Program-made: the position numbers and the translations under genes
Notes under the pieces: model-generated
Seen by the model: only the letters and a program-made list of their open reading frames with translations
What the model was told of the DNA's origin: nothing
Database searches by the model: none
Assembly: GCF_002259605.1 (NCBI RefSeq)
Contig: NZ_MWWR01000007.1
Span: forward strand, 107,284 to 171,283
Length of the DNA: 64,000 nt
Source: Pseudoscardovia radai
Lineage (GTDB): Bacteria; Actinomycetota; Actinomycetes; Actinomycetales; Bifidobacteriaceae
Direction: 5' to 3'
Shown: positions 31,244 through 40,684 of the stretch, one piece after another
Position numbering within the stretch: position 1 is the first letter of the stretch
Layout: the number at the start of each line of letters is the position of its first letter

Positions 31244-33292
31244 TCAGATCACCGAACCGGCGGACGGGCCTGCGAAGGGGTTGGCGAGCACCGCCATGTC
31301 AGCCCCGACGCGGCCGCCGCGGCCGGTGAACTCCGACACGACGCCGAGCGTCGAATCGTCGAAGAAGCGCGCCGCGTGCACGGATCCCGTCCACTCCTGC
31401 CCCGCCGACCACTGCGCCACCAGCGTGCCGTTGACGAAAACGCGACAGGCCACTTTGTCGGCCGGGGCGACGGGAACGACGGCGAAGCGCAGCGTCGTGC
31501 CATCCATCGAGGCATGGAGCTTGCCCGGGAAAGCGCCGCCAGTCGGGCCTCCTGGCGTCACGTCGAAGCCGATGCGCTCGGCGGGCGCGATATCGGGCGT
31601 GCGGCGCGGCGCCACGCGACGCTTCGTGGCGTGCTCGTACTGGGCGGCTGCCGCCAGGAGCAGGCGGTCGGAACCGGAGGGGCCGGCGAAGGTGAGGCCG
31701 GCTGGGACGCCTGTGTCTTCCATGAGGCCCATGGTCACGCTCACCGTGGGGATGCCCAGGTGGCGGATCATGCGGTTGCCGTTCGAGAAGAACGCGCCGT
31801 CCTGCAGCGCGGCCTCCACGTAGAACGCCTCGTCGGTTTCGGCATCGGCGCGGCCGATGTTGCTGTTCGTCGGGAAGATGAGAAGGTCGAACCCGGCCTC
31901 GCGCATCCACGATTCGAAGCATTCGCGGCGGATGCGCTCGAGGCCCCGCAGGCCCTCGGCGAGTTCCGGGGTGTCCTTCGCGGGCAGGAGGCGCCCGGCG
32001 CGCATGTACTCCGCCGCCTTCTGGTAGAAGCCGTATTGGCGGCCGGTGCGGAAGTCCACGGAATCATGCGGGTTCGGGAAGATGTCGTCGGGGTCCACGT
32101 CGAGCAGCGAACTCACGCCGGACATGTCGAAATCGTGGATGAATTCCTCGAGCACCGCGGCGTTGAGCTGCAGCCACTCGTGCTCCATCCAGTCGGCGGG
32201 GATGAGGCCGCGTCTGGCGAAGGCCTCGAGCGTGCGCGGGGCGGATTCGTACAGGTCGCGGATTGGCAGCGGCGTCCATTCCACGCTTGCGCCGAGGGAT
32301 TCCAGGTCGCCGATGGCACGCAGGAGCAGGGAGTCGATGCTGGGGCGGATATACACGGACGGCACTGTGCCGCCGCGACGGCCCGCGTACTCGCAGACCA
32401 CGCCGATGCGCAGGCCCGCGAGCACGTCCGTCTCGGTAAGTCCGTCGACGCCGGCTTCCTTCACGATTCGGGCGCCGTCGAGGCTAACGTGCTTCTGCCA
32501 GCGCCACATGTCGCCGCGCGTATCGGGGTCGTCGGCGATGAGGAAGGGCAGGATGGTGAGAAGGTCGTCCATGGTGCGGGTGTGGGGCACGACCACATCC
32601 TTGGTGGCGTGTAGCGGCCAGTTGCCGCGCAGCGAGATGACTCCGCGCGACGGCGTGTACGCCACGAGTCCGTTGTTGGCGGCCGGGGATCGCCCGGAGG
32701 AGACTGTTTCCTCGGCCAGTCCGAAGGCCGCGAGGCTGGCGGCCGTGGAGACGCCGGAGCCGTTGGAAGAGCCGGAATCCCAGGCGGCCGCAAGGTACTG
32801 GCGGTTGTACGGGTTCTCGGCGCGGCCGTAGACGCCGCGCTGCATGCCGCCGGCGGCCATCGGGGGCATCGTGGTCTTGCCGATCACCACGGCTCCGGCG
32901 GCTTTCAGCGCCTCGACGCTGAAGGAGTCCTCATTGGCGGTGACGTGGGCGAAGGCCGGGGAGCCCGCGGCCATCGTCATGCCCTTGACCATGTAGCTGT
33001 CCTTGACGGAGAACGGTATGCCCTGGAGCGCTCCCCTGTCGCGACCGCTGGCGTGCTCCTCATCGCGCTCCATGGCCTGCGCGAGCGCGTCGGCGGCGAT
33101 GAGAGGCGTGGAGTTGAGATGCGCGCCGTTGCGGTCGTAGTAGAACAGGCGGTTGAGGTATCCGACCGTCAGCTCCGTGGAAGTGAGCCCTCCGGTGCGG
33201 ATAAGGCGCTGCATGTCGGCAAGAGGAAAGTCGACAAGGCTAGGAAGCTCGGCAAGTCTGGGGCGTTGGTTCTGGGATGCCTGGACGGTCAT
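31244..33292 (-). CDS. Amidase-signature family hydrolase with C-terminal extension
   Basis: 682 aa. The Ser-cisSer-Lys triad can be placed: K97 in F-S-V-K-D-S-Y, S176 in D-S-G-S-S-N-G-S-G, nucleophile S199 in E-T-V-S-S-G-R-S-P-A-A-N-N-G. Spacings (79 and 23) match the family. The usual G-G before the nucleophile is V-S here, so the oxyanion pocket is altered. Residues about 540-682 form an added beta-rich module beyond the normal about 480-residue amidase length. No signal peptide, so it acts in the cytosol after uptake. Fatty-acid-amide-hydrolase-like, peptide amidase and allophanate-type chemistries remain possible. Confidence 0.85.
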   Translation of the reverse strand: MTVQASQNQRPRLAELPSLVDFPLADMQRLIRTGGLTSTELTVGYLNRLFYYDRNGAHLNSTPLIAADALAQAMERDEEHASGRDRGALQGIPFSVKDSYMVKGMTMAAGSPAFAHVTANEDSFSVEALKAAGAVVIGKTTMPPMAAGGMQRGVYGRAENPYNRQYLAAAWDSGSSNGSGVSTAASLAAFGLAEETVSSGRSPAANNGLVAYTPSRGVISLRGNWPLHATKDVVVPHTRTMDDLLTILPFLIADDPDTRGDMWRWQKHVSLDGARIVKEAGVDGLTETDVLAGLRIGVVCEYAGRRGGTVPSVYIRPSIDSLLLRAIGDLESLGASVEWTPLPIRDLYESAPRTLEAFARRGLIPADWMEHEWLQLNAAVLEEFIHDFDMSGVSSLLDVDPDDIFPNPHDSVDFRTGRQYGFYQKAAEYMRAGRLLPAKDTPELAEGLRGLERIRRECFESWMREAGFDLLIFPTNSNIGRADAETDEAFYVEAALQDGAFFSNGNRMIRHLGIPTVSVTMGLMEDTGVPAGLTFAGPSGSDRLLLAAAAQYEHATKRRVAPRRTPDIAPAERIGFDVTPGGPTGGAFPGKLHASMDGTTLRFAVVPVAPADKVACRVFVNGTLVAQWSAGQEWTGSVHAARFFDDSTLGVVSEFTGRGGRVGADMAVLANPFAGPSAGSVI

Positions 33293-33390
33293 GATGCCTC
33301 GTTCCGCCCGCCGGCGAGGACCGCCGGCGAGCTGGTGTGGTTGGTTTGTGGATGGTTATGCGGAATCGGCCGGCGCCGTACAGCGGACGC

Positions 33391-34986
33391 CTACTGCGTC
33401 AGAGCCATGTTGTAGAACACGGGGCCCTGCATGCCGCCGGAGTAGCCGGTGGTCTTGTTCGACACCGCCGAGATCTGCTTGTACTTGCTGATGATGATGT
33501 TCGGCACGTAGTCGTAGAACCAGGTCTGAAGGTCGTCCATGCCGGTCTTCACCTCGTCGTCGCTTGCGGCGGCGTTGATCTCGGAGGCGATCTGCGTGAA
33601 CTGCGGGTCGGTGTTCCAACCGGCGCCGGAGGCCTGGAAGAAGGAGTACACGATCGGCGACGCCGAATAGCTGTAGCTGGAGATCATCATCTCCCACTGG
33701 TCGGCCTGGAACATCTTCTGCAGGCAGGTGGCCCAGTCGTAGACCTGCACGTCGGTGTTGATGCCGACGGCGTTGAGCTCCGTCTGGATCTCCATCGTCT
33801 CGTCGTACATATACGGGTAGTCCTTGGTGGCGATGAAGGTGATCGTCTCGCCGTTGTAGCCGGACTGCGCCAGCAGTTGCTTGGCCTTGTCGGCGTTCGC
33901 CTGGTTGTAGTTGTCGAGCGCCGCCTCGCTGCGCAGCGGGCTGTTCTTCGGCATGAGGCCGCCGTCCGTCTCGTACAGGTCATCGCTCTGGTGGCCTGCC
34001 TTGGCGATCTTGTTCATGTCGAGGGCGGCGAGGACGGCCTGGCGCAGGGTCTTGTTATCGGCGAAGATGCCCTGCTTCTTGTTGAACAGCAGCGTCTCGA
34101 GCATCTCGTCCTCCTGCACGCTCACGTCTGGGGAGGCCTTCACCTGCGCGTACTGCGAATCGGCGAGGGAGTACCCGACCTCATACTGGCCGCTGAGCGT
34201 ACTGCTCATGCGGGTGGTGCCGTCGGTCACGAAGTCGAACTCGAGGTGGTCGGCATGCGGCGCGCGGGTTCCGGCGTATCCGTTCGTGTCGCCGCTGGGG
34301 CTCGAATAGTCGGCGAACTTGTCGAGGACGATGTTCTGGTCCTTGGTCCACGAGGCGTACTTGAACGGACCGGTTCCGATGTAGTCCGTGACGCCCGTAT
34401 CGGTTGCCGCGTCGATGACGGACTTGGGCATGATGGCCGCGATGCGTCCGGTGTCGGCCATGATGTACAGGCCCTGCGACACCGGGGTGGGCGATGTGAT
34501 GACGACGGTGGAATCGTCCTTCTTCTCCACCGTCGATCCGTCGAAGAAGGCGTGGCCGCTCTGCGAGAGCTTGATCCAGCGCTGCATGGACGCCACGACG
34601 TCATCCGCGGTCATCTCGGCGCCGTTATGGAATTTCACGCCCTGGCGCAGCGTGAACGTGAACGTCTTGTTGTCGGCGCTCACCTCGTGGCTGGCGGCGA
34701 GAAGATCCACCACATTGCCGTCTGCGTCCAGCGTCACGAGCGTCTCGTAGATGTTGCGCATCGTGTCACGCGCCACATAGGCGCCCGTCATCATCGGGTC
34801 GAGGCTGGTGATATTCGCGTTGAGCGCAATATGCACGGTGCCGCCGTCGACCGCGGCGCCGCCCGAGGCGGAGCCCGACGATCCGCAGGCGGTCAGGCCC
34901 GCGGCCATGACGGCGGCGACGCCCATCGCAACGATTTTCTTAATCAGAGTGTGGTGCTTCCTGCCGGTTGTTGTTTCGGAGACCAT
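33391..34986 (-). CDS. Solute-binding lipoprotein of an Opp/Dpp-type ABC importer
   Basis: 531 aa. Signal peptide with lipobox A-G-L-T-A-C34, then a Gly/Ser linker. The body is SBP_bac_5: I-A-L-N-A-N-I-T-S-L-D-P-M-M near 50, F-T-L-R-Q-G-V-K-F-H-N-G near 120, V-D-Y-I-G-T-G-P-F near 203, and the L-R-Q-A-V-L-A-A-L-D hinge helix. Such proteins capture oligopeptides, but the fold also binds opines, nickel chelates and glycosylated or acylated amines. It is the substrate receptor for the four downstream-numbered Opp components encoded immediately upstream on this strand. AAAGAGGATCCC precedes the ATG. Confidence 0.92.
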   Translation of the reverse strand: MVSETTTGRKHHTLIKKIVAMGVAAVMAAGLTACGSSGSASGGAAVDGGTVHIALNANITSLDPMMTGAYVARDTMRNIYETLVTLDADGNVVDLLAASHEVSADNKTFTFTLRQGVKFHNGAEMTADDVVASMQRWIKLSQSGHAFFDGSTVEKKDDSTVVITSPTPVSQGLYIMADTGRIAAIMPKSVIDAATDTGVTDYIGTGPFKYASWTKDQNIVLDKFADYSSPSGDTNGYAGTRAPHADHLEFDFVTDGTTRMSSTLSGQYEVGYSLADSQYAQVKASPDVSVQEDEMLETLLFNKKQGIFADNKTLRQAVLAALDMNKIAKAGHQSDDLYETDGGLMPKNSPLRSEAALDNYNQANADKAKQLLAQSGYNGETITFIATKDYPYMYDETMEIQTELNAVGINTDVQVYDWATCLQKMFQADQWEMMISSYSYSASPIVYSFFQASGAGWNTDPQFTQIASEINAAASDDEVKTGMDDLQTWFYDYVPNIIISKYKQISAVSNKTTGYSGGMQGPVFYNMALTQ

Positions 34987-35097
34987 GGGATCCTCTTTCT
35001 CTTGTTTCTGACTGTGGCATGCCCTGTCTGCGCAAGGCGGGTGTCCGGCACGGGCTGGATGTCCGGTGGACCGGGGAGGGAACGATGCACGGCGCCG

Positions 35098-35994
35098 TCA
35101 CTGGGGCGGCCCGTCCATCAGCCTGCGGTCGGTGGGATCGGGCAGCGGGATGCTGTCGAGCAACCGGCGCGTGTAGTCGGTGCGTGGATTGCGGAAGATC
35201 GACGCCACGTCGTCTTCCTCCACGAGTTCCCCGTGCCGCAGCACCCCCACGCGGTCGGCGATGAAGCGCACGACGCTCAGGTCGTGCGTGATGAACAGGT
35301 AGCTCAGGCCCAGGTCATCCTTGAGGTCCTGCAAGAGGTTGAGCACCTGAGCCTGCACCGACACATCGAGGGCGGAGACGGATTCGTCGAGGATCAGCAC
35401 CCTGGGCTCCACCGCGAGCGCACGGGCTATCGTGACGCGCTGCAATTGCCCGCCGGAGAACTGGTGTGGGAAGCGGTCCATATGGGCGGAGGAAAGCCCC
35501 ACGCGTTCGAGCATCGCCACGGCACGATCGCGACGGTCGGCGCGTGAGGAGCCGATGCGCTGGATTTCCATGGCCTCCACCAGCGCGTTGCCGATCGTCT
35601 TGCGCGGGTTGAGAGCGGAGAACGGGTCCTGGAACACCATCTGGATCTTGGACCGGATGCCTTTGCGCAGAAGCGCGGGCGAATCGTCGGTGTAGGCGCG
35701 CCCTTCGAAGCTTGCGGAGCCGGAGGTCGGCCTTTCGAGGGCACAGACCATGCGCCCGGTGGTGCTTTTGCCGCTTCCCGACTCACCGACGAGCGCGTAG
35801 GTCTGGCGCGGGTACAGCTCGAAGCTCACGTTCTTCACGGCGTGGAACACGCTCGAGGCGCCGTTAGTGAAGCCGCGCGTCACGTAGTCCTTGCACAGGT
35901 CGTTGACCTGCACGATGGGCTCAGGTCGGCGGGCGGCACCCGGCAGCCCGGATGCCGGCGTATCGGTTGTGCGTGGAGTGTCGTTCTCTTTCAT
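35098..35994 (-). CDS. OppF-like ABC transporter ATPase
   Basis: 298 aa from ATG 35994, one base after the OppD-like stop; the open frame extends upstream into that gene but is not used. Walker [20 protein letters not shown], signature F-S-G-G-Q-L-Q-R and Walker B V-L-I-L-D-E-S are all present. It is shorter than typical OppF since the C-terminal Cys-rich tail is missing, the OppD-like partner keeping it. It powers uptake through the two permeases encoded next to it. Confidence 0.93.
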   Translation of the reverse strand: MKENDTPRTTDTPASGLPGAARRPEPIVQVNDLCKDYVTRGFTNGASSVFHAVKNVSFELYPRQTYALVGESGSGKSTTGRMVCALERPTSGSASFEGRAYTDDSPALLRKGIRSKIQMVFQDPFSALNPRKTIGNALVEAMEIQRIGSSRADRRDRAVAMLERVGLSSAHMDRFPHQFSGGQLQRVTIARALAVEPRVLILDESVSALDVSVQAQVLNLLQDLKDDLGLSYLFITHDLSVVRFIADRVGVLRHGELVEEDDVASIFRNPRTDYTRRLLDSIPLPDPTDRRLMDGPPQ

Positions 35995-35995
35995 C

Positions 35996-37144
35996 TCATG
36001 CCTCCTTGCCGGTCGAATCGTCCGCCCCGGCAGCCGCCGCGGCATCGTGCTTCTTCTGCGCCGCCTGGAACGGCAGGTCGTGCACCTCCCGGAAGCGCGC
36101 GCATCGTATGGAATGCGCCTGCCCGACCTGCCGCATCGCAACCTTGCCCGTGCGGCACTCCCCGGTGGCGAAGGGGCATCGAGAGGCGAAGCGGCATCCG
36201 TCGGGTACCTCCGACAGCTGCGGCACGGAGCCCTCGATCGTGGCCAAGCGCTCCGGGCGCGGCCCCGACAGCGGCGGCGTGGCGGACAGCAGACCCTTCG
36301 TATACGGGTGCGAGGGGTGGGCGAACAATTCGCGCACCGGCGCCGTCTCCACCACCTGCCCTAGGTACATGACGGCCACGCGATCGCACATCTGCGCCAC
36401 GACGCCCATGTCATGCGTGATGAGGATGATGCTCATGCCCAGACGGTCGCGCAGCGAGCGCAGCACACGCAGAAGCTGCGCCTGGATGGTTACGTCGAGG
36501 GCGGTGGTTGGCTCGTCGGCGATGAGCAGCTTGGGCTTGTTGACGAGCGCCATGGCGATGACGACGCGCTGCAGCTGACCGCCGGACATCTGGTAGGGGT
36601 ATTTGCCCATCCACAGCTCGGGCTTGTCAGCGCCGGCTTCCTTGAGCGCGTCGATGCAGCGGCTGCGCACCTCCCCCTTCGCAAGGTTCTTGTGGTGCAC
36701 CCTCACGGTTTCCTCGAGCTGGCGGCCGATGCGCATAAGCGGGTCGAGGCTCGACATGGGGTTCTGGAAGATGAAGCCGATGTCCTCGCCGCGCAGGGCG
36801 CGCAGGCTGGCTTGGTCGAGGGAGAGCATGTCACGCCCATCGAAGGTGATGCGACCCTCGTAACGCGTCGTGCGCTCGTCGTGCAGGCGCGGGATGGAGA
36901 ACGATGTCACGGACTTGCCGCAGCCGGACTCCCCCACGATGCCGAGGATCTCGCCCTGGCCGACGCTGAAGCTCACGCCTTCGACGGTGGTCTTCCACTT
37001 CTTGTCGACGGTGGCGAAGCTGACGGCGAGGTCCTCGACCTCGAGCAGCGGGCTGTCGGCGTTATGTGCGGCGGCGTTGGCGGTGTCGGCGGGCGCCTCG
37101 GTCGGCGGCTTGACGGATTCGATGATTGTCGGTGTGGCGGTCAT
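35996..37144 (-). CDS. OppD-like ABC transporter ATPase
   Basis: 382 aa from ATG 37144, overlapping the OppC stop region by spacing of one base. Walker [18 protein letters not shown], signature M-S-G-G-Q-L-Q-R, Walker B L-L-I-A-D-E-P. The C-terminal oligopeptide-transporter motif ([10 protein letters not shown] ... C with four Cys) is intact; in relatives it binds a 4Fe-4S cluster. The first 45 residues are an Ala/Pro-rich extension. Confidence 0.93.
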   Translation of the reverse strand: MTATPTIIESVKPPTEAPADTANAAAHNADSPLLEVEDLAVSFATVDKKWKTTVEGVSFSVGQGEILGIVGESGCGKSVTSFSIPRLHDERTTRYEGRITFDGRDMLSLDQASLRALRGEDIGFIFQNPMSSLDPLMRIGRQLEETVRVHHKNLAKGEVRSRCIDALKEAGADKPELWMGKYPYQMSGGQLQRVVIAMALVNKPKLLIADEPTTALDVTIQAQLLRVLRSLRDRLGMSIILITHDMGVVAQMCDRVAVMYLGQVVETAPVRELFAHPSHPYTKGLLSATPPLSGPRPERLATIEGSVPQLSEVPDGCRFASRCPFATGECRTGKVAMRQVGQAHSIRCARFREVHDLPFQAAQKKHDAAAAAGADDSTGKEA

Positions 37145-37145
37145 G

Positions 37146-38045
37146 TCACTGCCCCCTTCGTTTCGGATCGAGCGTTTCGCGCAGGCCGTCGCCGAGCATA
37201 TTGATGACAAACACGGTGAGGGCGAGCGCCAGGCCCGGGAACAGCGTCATCCAGGACGCGTTGTAGATATAGGTGCGGCTGTCGTAAAGCATGTTGCCCC
37301 AGGTCGGGGTAGGCTGCGGGATGCCCGCGCCGATGAAGCTCATGGCCGCCTCGACGAGGATCGCGTCGGCGAAGACGAAGGTCACCTCGACGATCCACGA
37401 TGCGATGACGTTGAGCGCGATGTTGCGCCACAGGATCCTGAAGCCGCCGGCCCCGAGGCCTATGAGCACCTGCACGTAGTTCTCGTTCATCGTCGACATC
37501 GCGCTGGAGCGCACGACGCGGGCCACATACGGGGTGAGCACGATGGAGAGCGCCGCGACGACGCTTTGCGTGCTCTGCCCGAGCACCTCGACGAACACGA
37601 TGCCGAAGAGGATGGCCGGGAAGGCCATGACGCCGTCGCACAGGCGCATGATGACGTAGCCGAGCTTGGGGTAGTACGCGGCGTACAGGCCGAGCACGAG
37701 GCCAAGGAAACCGGAGATGACGGCGGTGAGGAAGCCGACCGTCAACGACGATTTGCCGCCGAGCAGCACGCGGGTCAGGATGTCGCGGCCCAGGTTGTCG
37801 GTTCCCATCGGATGGGCTCCCGACGGGGATTCGAGCATCTGCGCCGTGTCGGTGGTGTAGGCGTCCATATGGGCTGCGACGGGGATGACGAAGCAGACGA
37901 TGACGATGGCGAGCAGGAGCACGAGGCCCCACAGCGTCATGGGCGAACGGCGCAGGGCGCGGGCCGCGCGGCGCAGGCGGGACGATCCGGAAGCGTGGCG
38001 CGCGGCGGCGGAGGGAACGGAGGGGTTGTGTGTTGCGGCGGTCAT
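37146..38045 (-). CDS. OppC-like ABC permease
   Basis: 299 aa. An Arg-rich cytosolic N-terminus precedes about six membrane spans. The H-P-M-G-T-D-N-L-G-R-D-I-L-T-R motif (78-92), characteristic of OppC/DppC, and the EAA coupling loop N-E-N-Y-V-Q-V-L-I-G-L-G-A-G near 185-198 are visible. It starts one base after the OppB-like stop. Confidence 0.94.
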   Translation of the reverse strand: MTAATHNPSVPSAAARHASGSSRLRRAARALRRSPMTLWGLVLLLAIVIVCFVIPVAAHMDAYTTDTAQMLESPSGAHPMGTDNLGRDILTRVLLGGKSSLTVGFLTAVISGFLGLVLGLYAAYYPKLGYVIMRLCDGVMAFPAILFGIVFVEVLGQSTQSVVAALSIVLTPYVARVVRSSAMSTMNENYVQVLIGLGAGGFRILWRNIALNVIASWIVEVTFVFADAILVEAAMSFIGAGIPQPTPTWGNMLYDSRTYIYNASWMTLFPGLALALTVFVINMLGDGLRETLDPKRRGQ

Positions 38046-38046
38046 G

Positions 38047-38997
38047 TCAGAACGACCTTTCCCTGATACGCGGGTCGATAACCGCGTACAGCACGTCGGT
38101 GAGCAGGTTCACGATGATGAACATGAAGGCCACGAAGATCATGACGCCCTGGATCATCTGGTAGTCGCGCCTCAGGATGGAGTTGACGACGAGCTGGCCG
38201 ACGCCCGGCACGTTGAACACGGTCTCCACCACGATGGCGCCGGCGATGAGCTCGCCGAATGACTGGCCCACCACCGTGATGATCGGGATGGACGCGTTCT
38301 TGAACGCGTGCCTCCACAGCCGGCCGCGGGCAGGAAGCCCCTTGGCCTCGGTGGTGCGGATATAGGCGCTGCCCAGTTGGTCGATCATGGACGAGCGGGT
38401 CATGCGCGTCACGACGGCGATCTGGAGCGTGGCCACCGCCAGGGACGGCAGGATGAGATGCTCGAGATAGCCGCCGAAGTCCTTGGACGGCGAGATGTAG
38501 CCCGAGGCGGGAAGCAGGCGCCACTGCATGGCGAAGAGGATCATGAGCAGCAGGCCCGACAGGAAGCTGGGCAGGGAGCCGGTGAGGGTAGCGAAGCCGA
38601 GCACCGCCTTGTCGGCGGCGCGTCCATGCCGTCCTGCCGCGTACACGCCCAGGGGGATTGCAATGAGCAGGGCGATGATCTCGCCCAGCACCGCGATGGA
38701 CAGCGTAGGCAGGATATGCGAGGAGATCGCCTCGCTCACCGGCATGTTCATGATGTACGAGTAGCCCAGGTCGCCGTGCAGCAGGTTGACGAACCACGTC
38801 CACAGCTGCGCCATGACCGGCTGGTCGAGTCCCATGGATTGGCGCACCGCCTCGACCTGCTCCTCGGTGGCGTCGTTTCCGACGATGACTCGCGCCGGGT
38901 CTCCCCCGGACAGGTGGGACAGGGAGAAGGCGATGATGCCGACGATGAGCACGATGGGGATCGCCGACAGCAGGCGTTTGACAATGTATCTGATCAT
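38047..38997 (-). CDS. OppB-like ABC permease
   Basis: 316 aa with six spans. M-I-R-Y-I-V-K-R-L-L at the N-terminus, G-D-P-A-R near 32, the D-L-G-Y-S-Y block near 76 and the EAA loop Y-I-R-T-T-E-A-K-G-L-P near 212 are standard for OppB/DppB. AAAGAGGACGAC precedes ATG. A GC hairpin (39042-39064, GCAGCTCCCC against GGGGCTGC) sits in the 76-bp gap after the aminotransferase gene and may tune expression of the transporter. Confidence 0.94.
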   Translation of the reverse strand: MIRYIVKRLLSAIPIVLIVGIIAFSLSHLSGGDPARVIVGNDATEEQVEAVRQSMGLDQPVMAQLWTWFVNLLHGDLGYSYIMNMPVSEAISSHILPTLSIAVLGEIIALLIAIPLGVYAAGRHGRAADKAVLGFATLTGSLPSFLSGLLLMILFAMQWRLLPASGYISPSKDFGGYLEHLILPSLAVATLQIAVVTRMTRSSMIDQLGSAYIRTTEAKGLPARGRLWRHAFKNASIPIITVVGQSFGELIAGAIVVETVFNVPGVGQLVVNSILRRDYQMIQGVMIFVAFMFIIVNLLTDVLYAVIDPRIRERSF

Positions 38998-39073
38998 GTC
39001 GTCCTCTTTTCCGATTCGTGCGTGCTGGTTTCCGGGAATTAGCAGCTCCCCCGCGAGGGGCTGCGGCGAAGTC

Positions 39074-40351
39074 TCACAGCTCCGACAGGATGGAGTCGAA
39101 CACCGCCAGGCCCTCGTCGATCTCGGCGGCGGTGGAGTTCAACGGCGCGGCGAAGCGGATGGCGTTGTGGTGCACGCCGCAGCCGAGCAGCAGCAGGCCC
39201 TTCTCGATTCCCTTCGCGCAAATCGCGGAGAACAGCTCGGCGCCGCTCTTACCGTCCTTCTCCCCCAGCTCGATGGCGAGCATCATGCCCACGCCGCGCA
39301 CGTCGGCGATGAACGGGTATTTCTTCTGCAGGTCGAGCAGGCGGCCCTTGAAGTAGTCGCCCACCTTGGCGGCATTGCCCACGATGTCCTTTTCCTTGAA
39401 TTCGTCGAGAACCGCCAGTCCCGCAGCGCCGGCGACCGGATTGCCGCCGAAGGTGCCGCCATGCTGGCCGGGCATCCACTTGGCCATGTCCTCGGGACGG
39501 CCGACGAGCGCACTCATCGGGAAGCCGCCGGCGATGGCCTTGCCCATCGTCATGAGGTCGGGCACGACGCCGGCGTGCATGCCGGCGAACATCTTTCCGG
39601 TGCGGCCGTAGCCCGCCTGGATTTCGTCGAAGCACAACATGATGCCGTAGGTGTCACAGATCTCGCGCAGACCCTGCAGGAAGCTGGGGTCGGGCACCAC
39701 GTAGCCGCCCTCGCCCTGCACCGGCTCCACATAGATGCACGCGGTGTCCTCCGGCGGCACGTAGTAGGTGAACATCTTCTTGATCTCGCCCAGGCACCAC
39801 TGCGCGCGCTCCTTGGCGTCGTAGCCCTCCGGGCACAGGTCGCGCGACGGGTACGGCGCGAAGAACACGCCGCCCATCATGGGCTCGAGGCCCTTGCGAT
39901 AGAAGGAATTCGATGCGGTGATACTCGCCGCGCCCATCGTGCGCCCATGGAAGGAGCCTTTGAAGGCGATGACGTTCGGACGGCCAGTGATGACGCGCGC
40001 CGCCTTGATGGCCGCGTCGGTGGCTTCGGCGCCGCCGTTGGAGAAGAGGATGGAGTCGAGGTCGCCCGGCGTGACCTCGGCGATGCGGCGGGCCAGCTCG
40101 AGCGTGGTCGGGTAGCTCACGACGTTGAACGACGCGGTGACCAGGCGGTCGATCTGCTCCTTGGCCGCGGCGATGACACGCGGATGGCAGTGTCCGAGCG
40201 CGTTGACCGCAATGCCCTGCACCCAGTCGATGTACCTCTTGCCGTTCACGTCGGTCAGGTACATGCCCTTGCCGGACTGCATGATGAGATCCGTGCTCTT
40301 GGAATACGCCGGGGCGAGATACTGCTTGTAATCGTTGAAATCCATGGACAT
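39074..40351 (-). CDS. Class III aminotransferase, 4-aminobutyrate aminotransferase-like
   Basis: 425 aa from ATG 40351 (AGGAGGCACGCA before it; the open frame continues far upstream without a ribosome site). PLP lysine K271 lies in T-M-G-K-A-I-A-G-G, with C-F-D-E-I-Q-A-G-Y-G-R-T-G upstream and S-N-G-G-A-E-A-T-D-A-A-I-K near 103. F-H-G-R-T-M-G-A follows. It differs from the phospho-lyase-like paralogue in lacking the N-N-V-A-x-V-G-H and N-T-x-x-R signatures, so true transamination of a terminal amine is likely. It is the first gene of the catabolic train and faces the PucR-type regulator. Confidence 0.87.
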   Translation of the reverse strand: MSMDFNDYKQYLAPAYSKSTDLIMQSGKGMYLTDVNGKRYIDWVQGIAVNALGHCHPRVIAAAKEQIDRLVTASFNVVSYPTTLELARRIAEVTPGDLDSILFSNGGAEATDAAIKAARVITGRPNVIAFKGSFHGRTMGAASITASNSFYRKGLEPMMGGVFFAPYPSRDLCPEGYDAKERAQWCLGEIKKMFTYYVPPEDTACIYVEPVQGEGGYVVPDPSFLQGLREICDTYGIMLCFDEIQAGYGRTGKMFAGMHAGVVPDLMTMGKAIAGGFPMSALVGRPEDMAKWMPGQHGGTFGGNPVAGAAGLAVLDEFKEKDIVGNAAKVGDYFKGRLLDLQKKYPFIADVRGVGMMLAIELGEKDGKSGAELFSAICAKGIEKGLLLLGCGVHHNAIRFAAPLNSTAAEIDEGLAVFDSILSEL

Positions 40352-40684
40352 TGCGTGCCTCCTGGTGCTGCCGCCGCGCATGCATGCGGCAGCGTGGCGT
40401 GATGGTCGCCGGACGCGCCATGCGTTCGAGGCATGGCTTCGCCTAGGCTGAACAAGGGTTTTGCGCGAACCGCAGCTCAATGCGCGATGCGGTGCGTGAA
40501 TCGTCCGGAAGCGGACGATAAGGGTGACGATCCGGTCGGCGTGGCGTCCGGCGTCTGCCGCACCCTGCGCTTTCCGTTTCGTTGCCCCTACGATATGGCG
40601 GCGCGGCAGCGGCAACAATGGACATAATGCACTTGTTACGACACGACATTGGCCATGTAATACAACGGCTAACACAATGGTTAC
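40352..40684. promoter_or_regulatory. Divergent control region between aminotransferase operon and PucR-type gene
   Basis: 333 bp. For the rightward gene, TTGTTA (40633-40638) and TGTAAT (40656-40661) are separated by 17 bp, predicting a start near 40668 and a leader of only about 17 nt. CATGTAA (40654-40660) overlaps this -10 and is mirrored by TTACATG at 40681-40687, which includes the ATG; the arms are 20 bp apart, about two helical turns, so they make a plausible operator for autoregulation. I found no convincing leftward promoter by eye. Confidence 0.5.

Noticed and set aside
29612..32614. 1000-codon plus-strand frame
   Set aside because: It lies antisense to the amidohydrolase and amidase genes, is Arg/Ala/His/Gly-rich and shows no domain: a GC-rich shadow. 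Similar long antisense frames at 10591-13032 and 33337-35547 were dropped for the same reason.
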